Of a stretch of DNA of 23,934 nt, positions 16,463 to 23,379 are shown in pieces. The position numbers and the translations under genes were made by a program. Source of the DNA: a virus. The first letter of the stretch is position 1. Every line of letters begins with the position of its first letter. The notes beneath the pieces were generated by a model that was not told the origin of the DNA, did not search any database, and worked only from the letters and a program-made list of their open reading frames with translations. The DNA lies in the IMG/VR virus record IMGVR_UViG_3300035665_000238, positions 1 through 23,934 of that record. One strand, written 5' to 3'.

Positions 16463-16681
16463 TCAAGCCTCCTCGGCTGTAGGGACGGTGGTGGTTTTGC
16501 GGGTTCGCTTGGGAACCTCGCAGATGGGCTCGGGCTCTACGGCAGGCTCGGGCTCGGGGGCGAGCTGAGCCTTGTTCATGCCAATCAGCAGATTGGCGAT
16601 GCTGGGGATGACCTCAAGGATGGAGCCGGCGCTTACCGGCTCCCCAGAGACCATCACTGAGCGAAGGATCTCGATCCTCAT
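16463..16681 (-). CDS. Small conserved protein after the capsid gene
   Basis: A 72-residue protein. The N-terminal part (MRIEILRSVMVSGEPVSAGSILE, then a helical IPSIANLLIGMNKAQLAP) resembles small hypothetical proteins often found just after capsid genes in tailed phages. The centre is a Glu/Pro-rich linker (PEPEPAVEPEP) and the end is basic (PKRTRKTTT). It starts 5 bases after the capsid stop without a clear Shine-Dalgarno sequence, so it is probably translated by reinitiation. Function is not known; a small assembly or connector factor is possible. Confidence 0.7.
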   Translation of the reverse strand: MRIEILRSVMVSGEPVSAGSILEVIPSIANLLIGMNKAQLAPEPEPAVEPEPICEVPKRTRKTTTVPTAEEA

Positions 16682-16686
16682 GGCGA

Positions 16687-19500
16687 TCAGGTGCCGAAGC
16701 AGAAGGCGCCAGGTTGCTTGACCGCGAAGTCAACGTCCTGGAGGGCGATGACGCGGACCGTGCCAGCGGTGGAGCCGGCGTAGGGATCGACGGTGAGGTC
16801 GAGGCCGGACCACATGCCCACGACGAACTGGGAGAAGTCGCCGAAGAGGCAGTCGTTGGTGGTGAGCTGGTTGCTCACGATCACGGGGTAGCCGTTGATC
16901 TCGTCGTTCTCGTAGACGAACTGGCCAGCCGAGGAGGTGGACTTCTCGGTGCTCTTGAGGGCACCGCGGGCGGCGGCGTTGATGATGTAGCGCATCGAGC
17001 CAGCGTCGGCGTTGGCGGTGGCCACGTCGGTTTCCATGCCGATGTACTCGGCGAAGGTGCCGAAGGTGCTGATCGTCTGAGCGCCGATGCCGGTGGTGTT
17101 GGTCAGGCCGAGGGGCTGGTTGGTGGAGCCGGTGCCGTAGACGGCAGCGCGGTCCAGCTCAAGGGCGATGATCTTGGCCAGGTCGGCGCGGATCATCGAC
17201 TCCACGTCGATCGAAGCCTGGAGCAGCAGACGCCTGCTGTAGTCAACGAAGGCGCCCACGGTCTTGGGCGTCATGTTCACTTGGTCGATTGCTTGCTGGC
17301 TCTCGGTGGGTGAGCCGCTTTCGCCGACCCAGTACGCTGTAGCGGCGGAAGATTGTCTCGGGAGGCTGATGTTGCCTTGGAGGCCGCTCAGCATGGTGAC
17401 GCCGGCTTGCATCATCGCCATGCGGTTACGCAGGAGGTCGATGAAGCTGCCGCTCAGCAGGTCGGTGGAGACGAGGTTGCCACCGGCGGTGCTGGTGCCG
17501 ACCACGAGGTCGCGGCGGAGCACTTCGTTGGGGATGACGATGCCGTTGGAGGAGCGCTGATACTTCTCGGCGGCAGCCTTGCCGACCTCGATTTCAAACG
17601 CGGCGGCTTCGCGGGCAGCGCGATCGCCGGGGTTGATGAGGTGGTTGAGGGCGCGGACGAAAGAGAAGCTGCGGACTTCCTTGTCCGTGAGGCCGAGGGC
17701 GGCGGAGTCGTCGTCATGGACGCGACCTTGGACTTCGACGCGGGTGCGTCCGATTTGGTTCAGCACGGCTTCGCGGGCTTGGTCGAGGGTGGATTCGTTG
17801 TCGATGAGGGTGTCAGCCAGATCAGTGCCGATCTGGTGCTGGGCGCACATGGCGCGGATGGCCGCAACACGCTCACGCTCGGACTGCCGAGCGGCGGATT
17901 GGACCTCCTGGACGTTGGTGGCTTGTTCCATGGATGGAGGATCTTGGGGGAAGTCAGCTCCGCGCTCGGCGGTCTGCTTAGTTTCTAGTGTAGGGGTTGA
18001 CGCTTGATTTGTTTCTTGCGTCGTAAGTGGCGTGGGGGATGTGTTGGTGTCGTCGAGTGCGCGGCCCAGGCCAACGGTCTGGTCGGCGGGCACGCTTACT
18101 GAGGAGACTTCCAGAACGTTCCAGCCCACTACTTGCATGTCGCCGTTAGATGCTTCGCGCACATCGTTGATCTCGTAGGCGAAGGATACGTTGCGGACGA
18201 TGCCCGCTTCGATGTCACGACGGCGCTTGTATTCTTCGGTGCCTTTTTCGGTGGTGTTGGGGCTCCATTTCGTTTTGACGTAGAGGCGACGATCGTCGCC
18301 AAGCCAGGCTTTTTCGGCGACGCCGAGCACCACGTCGCGGTTGTGATTCCAGAGCCAGGGGCCGCCGTCGTTCATGCGGGCCAGGTCCATGGCGCCGTCA
18401 TCGTGCATCAGCACCTCGCGGCCCCACCAGCGCTCCACGGGCGCCTCGGAGCTGAAGCTAAAGGTGAGGCCGGCGTCTGTGCTTTCTTCGACGCGGAGAC
18501 CTTGCGGAGCTTCGCGCCTAAGCACTTCCTTACTGATGGCCTTGATGTCGATTTTGCCGTCCATGGACTTGCCTGTAGCGGGCTCAAAGGAGATGGGCGT
18601 GTAGTCGTGATCGCTAAGCCACTTCTTAGCTTCACTTACTGTAAAGCGTGCGGCGTCGAATCGTAGGGCTTGGAGGCGCACGGGGTCGTCGCCTTTGATT
18701 CCGTAAATGGAGTCGATGCCTTGGGCGAAATCGTTGTTCTTGCGGCGGAACTCATCGAACTGGCCTGGGTCTAAGAGGCGGGCGGCGTGTTCGTTGGGGT
18801 AAGGGCGCTGCTCTAAGTCGGAAGGGGCGGTGCGGTCGTCGTCGTCGTCGTCCGAAGATTCGTCGAGGGGTTCGATTTTGCGGAGCGTCGAAAACTTGTG
18901 ACCTACTAGGGTTTCGGTTTCGCTCCAGCCGTCCTGCTTAGGGCGGTAGATGCGGATGAGAGCGGCGGGGTCGTCGGCGGAAGCGTCGATGCTGAAGTCG
19001 CTGCCGGGGACGCCGAGAGTGCCGGTACGCATGACGTGCTCGATGCGGCCGCGGGCCGTGCCACCGCTGGATTGCCAGGCAACGAAGTCGCCTTCGCTCA
19101 GCTCGCCGGCTGCGGCGCGTTGGGCTGCGTAGTCACGCACAGACTTAGCGGCGAGGCGCACTTCGTCGGCAGAGGTAACGGTACGGCCTTCGGCTGAGGC
19201 GTCAGCCTGGGGAGTGAGCAGCTGCTCGGGGATGATCCAGAACTTGCAGGCGCCTTCGGGGGCGATGTCGCCGGCAACGACTTCGCAAGCGCGGGGGCCG
19301 GCGTAAAAGATGCAGTTGGAGCACTGCATCCCTTCGCTGGCGAAGGGGCTAACAGGCATGTAATGAGCGCCGTGAGCGCCAATGCCCTGATCAAACTGAC
19401 CGAGTTCATCAACAATTTCCTCCAAGGCTTCGTAGAGCGCAACTTGGGGAGCTGTAAGGTCTGGCGTCAGCTCGCGTTGCTGAGTAGAATCGTCGGCCAC
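16687..19500 (-). CDS. Prohead protease / major capsid protein fusion with N-terminal Cys-motif domain
   Basis: A 937-residue single frame. Residues 55-90 contain C60-x2-C63-x8-C72-x12-C85, like the spacing of HiPIP iron-sulfur proteins. Residues 130-210 are a small beta domain (GDFVAWQSSGG, DPAALIRIYRP, VGHKFSTL). D-rich residues 217-222 follow, then YPNEHAARL...DPGQFDEFRRKNNDF (233-260). A prohead protease occupies about 335-485; H386 (WNHNRD) and S439 (RNVSFAYE) are the likely catalytic pair. A Thr/Gln-rich linker and scaffold-like helix (485-600) lead to an HK97-fold capsid protein (about 600-937; SIDVESMIRADLAKII, GSTNQPLGL). The start is GTG at 19500. No internal start at M524 has a Shine-Dalgarno sequence, so the capsid part is released by cleavage rather than made separately; that last point is inference. 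Confidence 0.93.
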   Translation of the reverse strand: MADDSTQQRELTPDLTAPQVALYEALEEIVDELGQFDQGIGAHGAHYMPVSPFASEGMQCSNCIFYAGPRACEVVAGDIAPEGACKFWIIPEQLLTPQADASAEGRTVTSADEVRLAAKSVRDYAAQRAAAGELSEGDFVAWQSSGGTARGRIEHVMRTGTLGVPGSDFSIDASADDPAALIRIYRPKQDGWSETETLVGHKFSTLRKIEPLDESSDDDDDDRTAPSDLEQRPYPNEHAARLLDPGQFDEFRRKNNDFAQGIDSIYGIKGDDPVRLQALRFDAARFTVSEAKKWLSDHDYTPISFEPATGKSMDGKIDIKAISKEVLRREAPQGLRVEESTDAGLTFSFSSEAPVERWWGREVLMHDDGAMDLARMNDGGPWLWNHNRDVVLGVAEKAWLGDDRRLYVKTKWSPNTTEKGTEEYKRRRDIEAGIVRNVSFAYEINDVREASNGDMQVVGWNVLEVSSVSVPADQTVGLGRALDDTNTSPTPLTTQETNQASTPTLETKQTAERGADFPQDPPSMEQATNVQEVQSAARQSERERVAAIRAMCAQHQIGTDLADTLIDNESTLDQAREAVLNQIGRTRVEVQGRVHDDDSAALGLTDKEVRSFSFVRALNHLINPGDRAAREAAAFEIEVGKAAAEKYQRSSNGIVIPNEVLRRDLVVGTSTAGGNLVSTDLLSGSFIDLLRNRMAMMQAGVTMLSGLQGNISLPRQSSAATAYWVGESGSPTESQQAIDQVNMTPKTVGAFVDYSRRLLLQASIDVESMIRADLAKIIALELDRAAVYGTGSTNQPLGLTNTTGIGAQTISTFGTFAEYIGMETDVATANADAGSMRYIINAAARGALKSTEKSTSSAGQFVYENDEINGYPVIVSNQLTTNDCLFGDFSQFVVGMWSGLDLTVDPYAGSTAGTVRVIALQDVDFAVKQPGAFCFGT

Positions 19501-19518
19501 GATTACTTTGCTTTGTAT

Positions 19519-19542
19519 GGGCCGCAGTCTATCTGCAGGCCC
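19519..19542 (-). other. Hairpin between portal and protease/capsid gene
   Basis: The inverted repeat gggccgcag/ctgcaggccc forms a 9-base stem with one bulged base and a 5-base loop. It sits in the 62-base gap 19501-19562, upstream of the GTG start of the capsid fusion gene. No T-run follows on the coding strand, so a terminator is unlikely. A role in mRNA processing or stability of the capsid message is possible. It is not proven by sequence alone. Confidence 0.4.
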
Positions 19543-19562
19543 AGCAATAGATGCGAGGCGGC

Positions 19563-21155
19563 TTAGCTGCGCTGCTTAGCGGCGGCGCTGAGGTCGGTGC
19601 GGAGATTGATGGGCTCATCCTCGCCCTCTAAGTAGAGGGGTTCGATGTTGCGGCCGGGGGTTTCTGCAGGTGGATCGGTGGGTGTGGGAGCGGGGGCAGC
19701 GCCGCTTAGGCCGAGTTCTTGTTTGATCTCGTTCTCCTTGCTGATGGTGGTCATGGTGCTCATGAAGTCGTTGCCGGTGTACTCCATGATTTGTTCGGCG
19801 TGGGTTTGGAGCTGCAGGGCGCGGCTCATCTCCATGGCCTTCATCTCCTTGGCGGGATCGACCCAGCTCCAGGCGCGGGCCTGCCAGTGCGGAGTGTTGT
19901 AGCGCTCAGGCCGGGTCCACACGTCGCTGAACATCGGCATAGGCAGCTCAGTAAGTGCGGCCGCGGCGAGCCACTCCTCAAATACGCGCTGGTGTACCTG
20001 CTGAATTAGTACAGACTGAATTACGCGCCAGTGATCGCGGTCTTCCAGGATGCTGAGCCTAGAGGAGCTGTAATTGGTGTCCGAGAAGTCGCGGCTAAGG
20101 GTCTCGTAGGAGCAGCCGTAGCCGGCGGCGAAGCGGCGGGCGAGGGTGCGGACCACCGCTTCGTACTGGCCGTCGTCAGGGCCGAAGTCGGGCGGGATGG
20201 CAGTTTCGCCGGGGAGCAGGAAGTTGTAGCTGCCGGGTTCGGTGTTCCAGAGGCGCTTGCTGTCCTCCAGGGCGGGCGTGCCATCGGGGTTGGTGCTGCC
20301 GAAGGTCTCGGGCTCGGGGGTCTGGATCCAGCCGAGGCTGTTGGCCTGCACACGCTTCCGCGTCCAGTGCGCCTCCTCGTACTTACCGAGATTCCACGAC
20401 GTAGTAATTACAGAAGCGAACCAGGGGACTCCGCGTGTCTGCCCGACGCGCTCAGGCATAAAGACGTGGATAAAGTCGGCAGCGTCAATAAAGAGATGCT
20501 TCTCATTACTGCCGATGTAGTTGGTGAACTCAACGTCACCAGGGTGCTTACGCAGAATTGCGTAGCGGGTGGGCCTGCCCCATTCATTTAGCTCAACACC
20601 CATACGCCAGTAGTGCCTAGGGCGGTCGCTAAGTCCGGTGTATTCGTCGTCGATTTGATCGGCTTCGATTAGCTCCAGGCTTAGGGGGACTTTGCTGCGG
20701 CCCATGGGTTGGCGGACCAGGCGGATGCCGATCTCGCCGGATTCGGGTAGGGCGCCGACGATGCTGAGTTCGATCCCGTGGAAGCTGAGGCGGCCGGTTA
20801 CGTCGCAGGAGTCGGGGCGGCACCAGTTGTTCCAACCGGCGAGGAGGGCGGCGTTGCGGCGCTCGTCCTTTTCGCTGCCGTCAGGGCGGAGCACCTGGGG
20901 CTGCATTTGGATGCCGCGGGCGCCGACGACGTTGATTTGGGTGGTGCGCTTGGCTTGGCGGGCGTAGGGGTTGTCGCGGACCAGCGCACGGCTGCGGTTG
21001 CGCAGCACCTTGAGGCTGCCCCGGATCTCGGCGTCGGCGCTGTTGCCGGAGGCGAGGAAGTCAGCCGTGAAGCGGTTCCACTTAGCGGCGTCGTAGGCGC
21101 GGCGGCCGTGTCGCGCAATGGCGAGCTGGCGGCGGAACCAAGTGCGAAGGCCCAT
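19563..21155 (-). CDS. B: Portal protein, lambda gpB family
   Basis: A 530-residue portal, the dodecamer at the capsid vertex through which DNA enters and leaves and on which the terminase docks. The lambda portal hallmarks are present: RNRSRALVRDNPYARQAKRTTQINVVG (about residues 51-77), the SGEIGIRLV strand, RRPMGR-like ARQ segment, ADFIHVFMPERVGQTRGVPWF, and YETLSRDFSDTNYSSSRLSILEDRD (about 348-372). The C-terminus (about 485-530) is proline- and acid-rich. Length is close to lambda gpB (533). It starts 6 bases after the gpW stop with no strong Shine-Dalgarno sequence, indicating coupling. The stop lies in AGCTAAGC. Confidence 0.97.
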   Translation of the reverse strand: MGLRTWFRRQLAIARHGRRAYDAAKWNRFTADFLASGNSADAEIRGSLKVLRNRSRALVRDNPYARQAKRTTQINVVGARGIQMQPQVLRPDGSEKDERRNAALLAGWNNWCRPDSCDVTGRLSFHGIELSIVGALPESGEIGIRLVRQPMGRSKVPLSLELIEADQIDDEYTGLSDRPRHYWRMGVELNEWGRPTRYAILRKHPGDVEFTNYIGSNEKHLFIDAADFIHVFMPERVGQTRGVPWFASVITTSWNLGKYEEAHWTRKRVQANSLGWIQTPEPETFGSTNPDGTPALEDSKRLWNTEPGSYNFLLPGETAIPPDFGPDDGQYEAVVRTLARRFAAGYGCSYETLSRDFSDTNYSSSRLSILEDRDHWRVIQSVLIQQVHQRVFEEWLAAAALTELPMPMFSDVWTRPERYNTPHWQARAWSWVDPAKEMKAMEMSRALQLQTHAEQIMEYTGNDFMSTMTTISKENEIKQELGLSGAAPAPTPTDPPAETPGRNIEPLYLEGEDEPINLRTDLSAAAKQRS

Positions 21156-21161
21156 GGTGGC

Positions 21162-21413
21162 TCAGTTGAAGCGGACGTAGAGGGAGCGACCATCGCCGCG
21201 GCCGGCGTTCAGGCTGTTGGCCATGCGGTCACGGGCGATTTCGGCTTTTAGCTGATCGCGCCACTGGATGAGCTGCGCCAGGTCGGCGCGTTTCACCATA
21301 CGACCACCTGTAGGTGTGCCGATCCGATATTCTTGCGCACCTGAGATAAGGGTGCGAATAGCGGCTTCTACTGCTTCCAGGTCCGCTAGACGTTGCGCAG
21401 CTGGAGACGCCAT
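21162..21413 (-). CDS. W: Head-tail joining protein, gpW-like
   Basis: An 83-residue protein between terminase and portal, exactly where lambda W lies. LADLEAVEAAIRTLISGAQEYRIGTPTGGR, then VKRADLAQLIQWRDQLKAEIAR, match the gpW pattern of two helices flanking a short beta hairpin, with G....RADL..L..WR. gpW binds under the portal after packaging and lets gpFII attach. Length is slightly greater than lambda gpW (68). There is no Shine-Dalgarno sequence before the ATG. The 87-base gap upstream (21414-21500) contains no gene; it holds the direct repeat listed separately. Confidence 0.88.
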   Translation of the reverse strand: MASPAAQRLADLEAVEAAIRTLISGAQEYRIGTPTGGRMVKRADLAQLIQWRDQLKAEIARDRMANSLNAGRGDGRSLYVRFN

Positions 21414-21482
21414 CTGACTACTACGTTTCGCCTAAGTCTAGGTGGTAAGCGTTGCAGTGATACGCGCTAAGCGTTAAGCGCC

Positions 21483-21508
21483 GCGGCTTAGCGGCGCGGC
21501 TTAGCGGC
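21483..21508. repeat. 13-base perfect tandem repeat overlapping the terminase stop
   Basis: gcggcttagcggc occurs twice, head to tail (21483-21495 and 21496-21508). The TAA stop of the large terminase (21501-21503) falls inside the second copy. A related word, gctaagc, lies at 21467 and could pair with either gcttagc. The 87-base gap thus consists mainly of CTTAS-class words. It may be a small regulatory hairpin region or simply low-complexity duplication. Confidence 0.8.
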
Positions 21509-23369
21509 CGAGGACGTTGAAGGCGGCGGAGGAGCGGGCGGGTTGGGAGGGGGCGTCGTCGGGGGAGGGGCGGAGCTTGCGTTCCAGCTGCTCCCAGATG
21601 GTGCGGCGGTCGTAGAGCTGGTAGAGACGGTGCAGGGAGGCGTAGGCGTAGACGAGTTCGTCGAGGGCTTCGTTGGGCTGGCTACTCTTCTTTACCCAGA
21701 CGCGCTGGGGGTAGCCGTTCTTGTAGCGCATTACCTGCTTTTCGGCAGTTAGTTCCTCAAAATAGTCGAGGGGTGTTTTGGCGTGGAAGTGGAGGTAGCC
21801 GGGGCCTGGGTCGTTGTGCTTTAGGCGGCCGAATAGCAGCGATTTGATGGCGTCGGAGCCAACGGGGAATACTTGGGCGCCTTTGCGTAAGGTTTGGCCT
21901 TTGTGGTTGAGATCGACCTTGCTGGCCTTGCCGATGGGCGGTTTGCCCTTAGTGGACATGCCTTTGATGGCGATGACGCCCTGGGCGGCGCGGTCGCGGG
22001 CGTAGGCGTAGACGGTGGCGGTGTGGTGGCCGCCAGAGTCGATTGCGCACACACTTACACGTAAGTCGATGCCGTCTTCACTCAAGAACGGTCGGCTTAG
22101 CACTTCGTCGAGTTGTTTCCATACGTCGGGGCGGGAGGGGTCGCCGTAGAGCTTGCTGCGGTCGATGAGCCACGCCTCCTCTTCGCGTCCCCACGCCCAG
22201 ACGCTGAGGCTTAGGCGGTCGTCCTGGCAGTCGCAGCCGATCGTGAGCGCCAGGGCGGAGGAGGGGACGATGAGTGCTTCGTAGGTCTCCTTGGCGGTGC
22301 GTTCCAGCAGGGCGGAGGCGCCGATCTTGGAGGCGTATTCGTCTTCCCAGACCTCGCCTAGGACGGTGTTTACGAAGGTCTTTAGTTGCTCGGCGTCGTT
22401 CTTCGACTCCAAGAACTCTTCGACCAAATTAGACCATGAGGCGTTGGGGGAATAGGAGTAGGCGGCCCAAATGTGGAAACTTACGTGCTTGCCGTTGCCT
22501 GGAATTGTGGAGCGCCATTCGCCGCGTTCGACCATCCAACGCTTCTTAGAGTGTGGGATGAGTTCGTTGCAGGATTCGCACTTGTAGGCGGTGGTGGATG
22601 GGTCGTTGTCGGTCCAGGTCATCTGAGCCCAGCGCAGGTACTGCATGTGGTTGCAGTGCGGGCAGGGCACGAAATAGCGGCGCTGATCGCCCTGGGCGAA
22701 GAGGCGCTCGATGCGGCTGAAGTCCTTGATGGTGGGGGTGGAGCCGGCGACGATTTTGCGGTTCCAGTAATACTCGGTTCGGCGGATGCCGAGCTTGATC
22801 TGGTCGCCCTCCGTGCCAGCCGAGGGTGGGTAGCCATCCGTCTCGTCGAACAGGACGACGCGGCGGCTCACACGGCGGAAGCCCCGCGGCGAGTTGGCCC
22901 CAACAAGGCTGAGCGTTCCACCCGGAAATTGCTTTTGCAGGATCGTGTTGGCGCCGTCCTTAGCTTTGGCGTCGCTTACGAGGCCGGCTAGGCAGGGGGT
23001 GTCGCGCAGCATGGGCGCGATTTCTTCCTTGGAATAGCCCTGCGCGTCTTCGATGGTGGGCTGCACCAACATCAGGGGGCAGGGGTCTTGGTGGATGTGA
23101 TAGGCAATTACGTGGTTGAGGATTTTGCTGTAGCCGACTCGCGCCGACTTCATAAGGGTTACTTGTTCAATTAGCGGATCACTTATGGCGTCCATGATCC
23201 CCTTCTGGTAGGGGAGGGTGTGCCAGCGGCCGCCTTCGGCGCTGCTCTCGACGCTGAGGTAGGCGTAGGTGTCGGCCCACTCGCTAAGCGTGAGGCGGCG
23301 CGGGGGTTTGAAAGCGCTAAGCGCCGCGCTTTCCAGGCGAACAATACTGCTAAGCGGCGTAGTTGTCAT
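21501..23369 (-). CDS. A: Terminase large subunit, lambda gpA family
   Basis: A DNA-packaging motor and nuclease of about 622 residues from the ATG at 23369. A TTG at 23402 would add 11 residues and overlap the small subunit; I prefer the ATG, 11 bases after that gene's stop, but neither start has a good Shine-Dalgarno sequence. Numbered from the ATG: the gpA-type ATPase loop KSARVGYSK (74-82), Walker B VVLFDETDG (D175, E176), a four-cysteine zinc-ribbon-like element (C236, C239, C264, C267), and the nuclease acids D380 (IGCDCQDD) and D444 (CAIDSGGHH). Length is close to lambda gpA (641). Product and motifs fit packaging with cos-type cutting, but the cos site would lie beyond the right edge. 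Confidence 0.97.
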   Translation of the reverse strand: MTTTPLSSIVRLESAALSAFKPPRRLTLSEWADTYAYLSVESSAEGGRWHTLPYQKGIMDAISDPLIEQVTLMKSARVGYSKILNHVIAYHIHQDPCPLMLVQPTIEDAQGYSKEEIAPMLRDTPCLAGLVSDAKAKDGANTILQKQFPGGTLSLVGANSPRGFRRVSRRVVLFDETDGYPPSAGTEGDQIKLGIRRTEYYWNRKIVAGSTPTIKDFSRIERLFAQGDQRRYFVPCPHCNHMQYLRWAQMTWTDNDPSTTAYKCESCNELIPHSKKRWMVERGEWRSTIPGNGKHVSFHIWAAYSYSPNASWSNLVEEFLESKNDAEQLKTFVNTVLGEVWEDEYASKIGASALLERTAKETYEALIVPSSALALTIGCDCQDDRLSLSVWAWGREEEAWLIDRSKLYGDPSRPDVWKQLDEVLSRPFLSEDGIDLRVSVCAIDSGGHHTATVYAYARDRAAQGVIAIKGMSTKGKPPIGKASKVDLNHKGQTLRKGAQVFPVGSDAIKSLLFGRLKHNDPGPGYLHFHAKTPLDYFEELTAEKQVMRYKNGYPQRVWVKKSSQPNEALDELVYAYASLHRLYQLYDRRTIWEQLERKLRPSPDDAPSQPARSSAAFNVLGR

Positions 23370-23379
23370 GTGCAGCAGC

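Noticed and set aside
17615-17630. HIP1-like palindrome GCGATCGC as a sign of a cyanobacterial genome
   Set aside because: I saw this word only once (near 17619), so it is not the highly repeated form typical of HIP1-rich cyanobacteria and does not identify the host.
17870-17940. A separate capsid start at the internal ATG of residue 524
   Set aside because: The coding-strand sequence before this ATG is CCTCCATCC, which has no Shine-Dalgarno site, and the upstream frame is intact and domain-coherent.
21150-21165. Kozak-like GCCACCATGG at the portal start
   Set aside because: This is a chance match arising from the six bases between the gpW stop and the portal ATG; all other features are bacterial-phage type.
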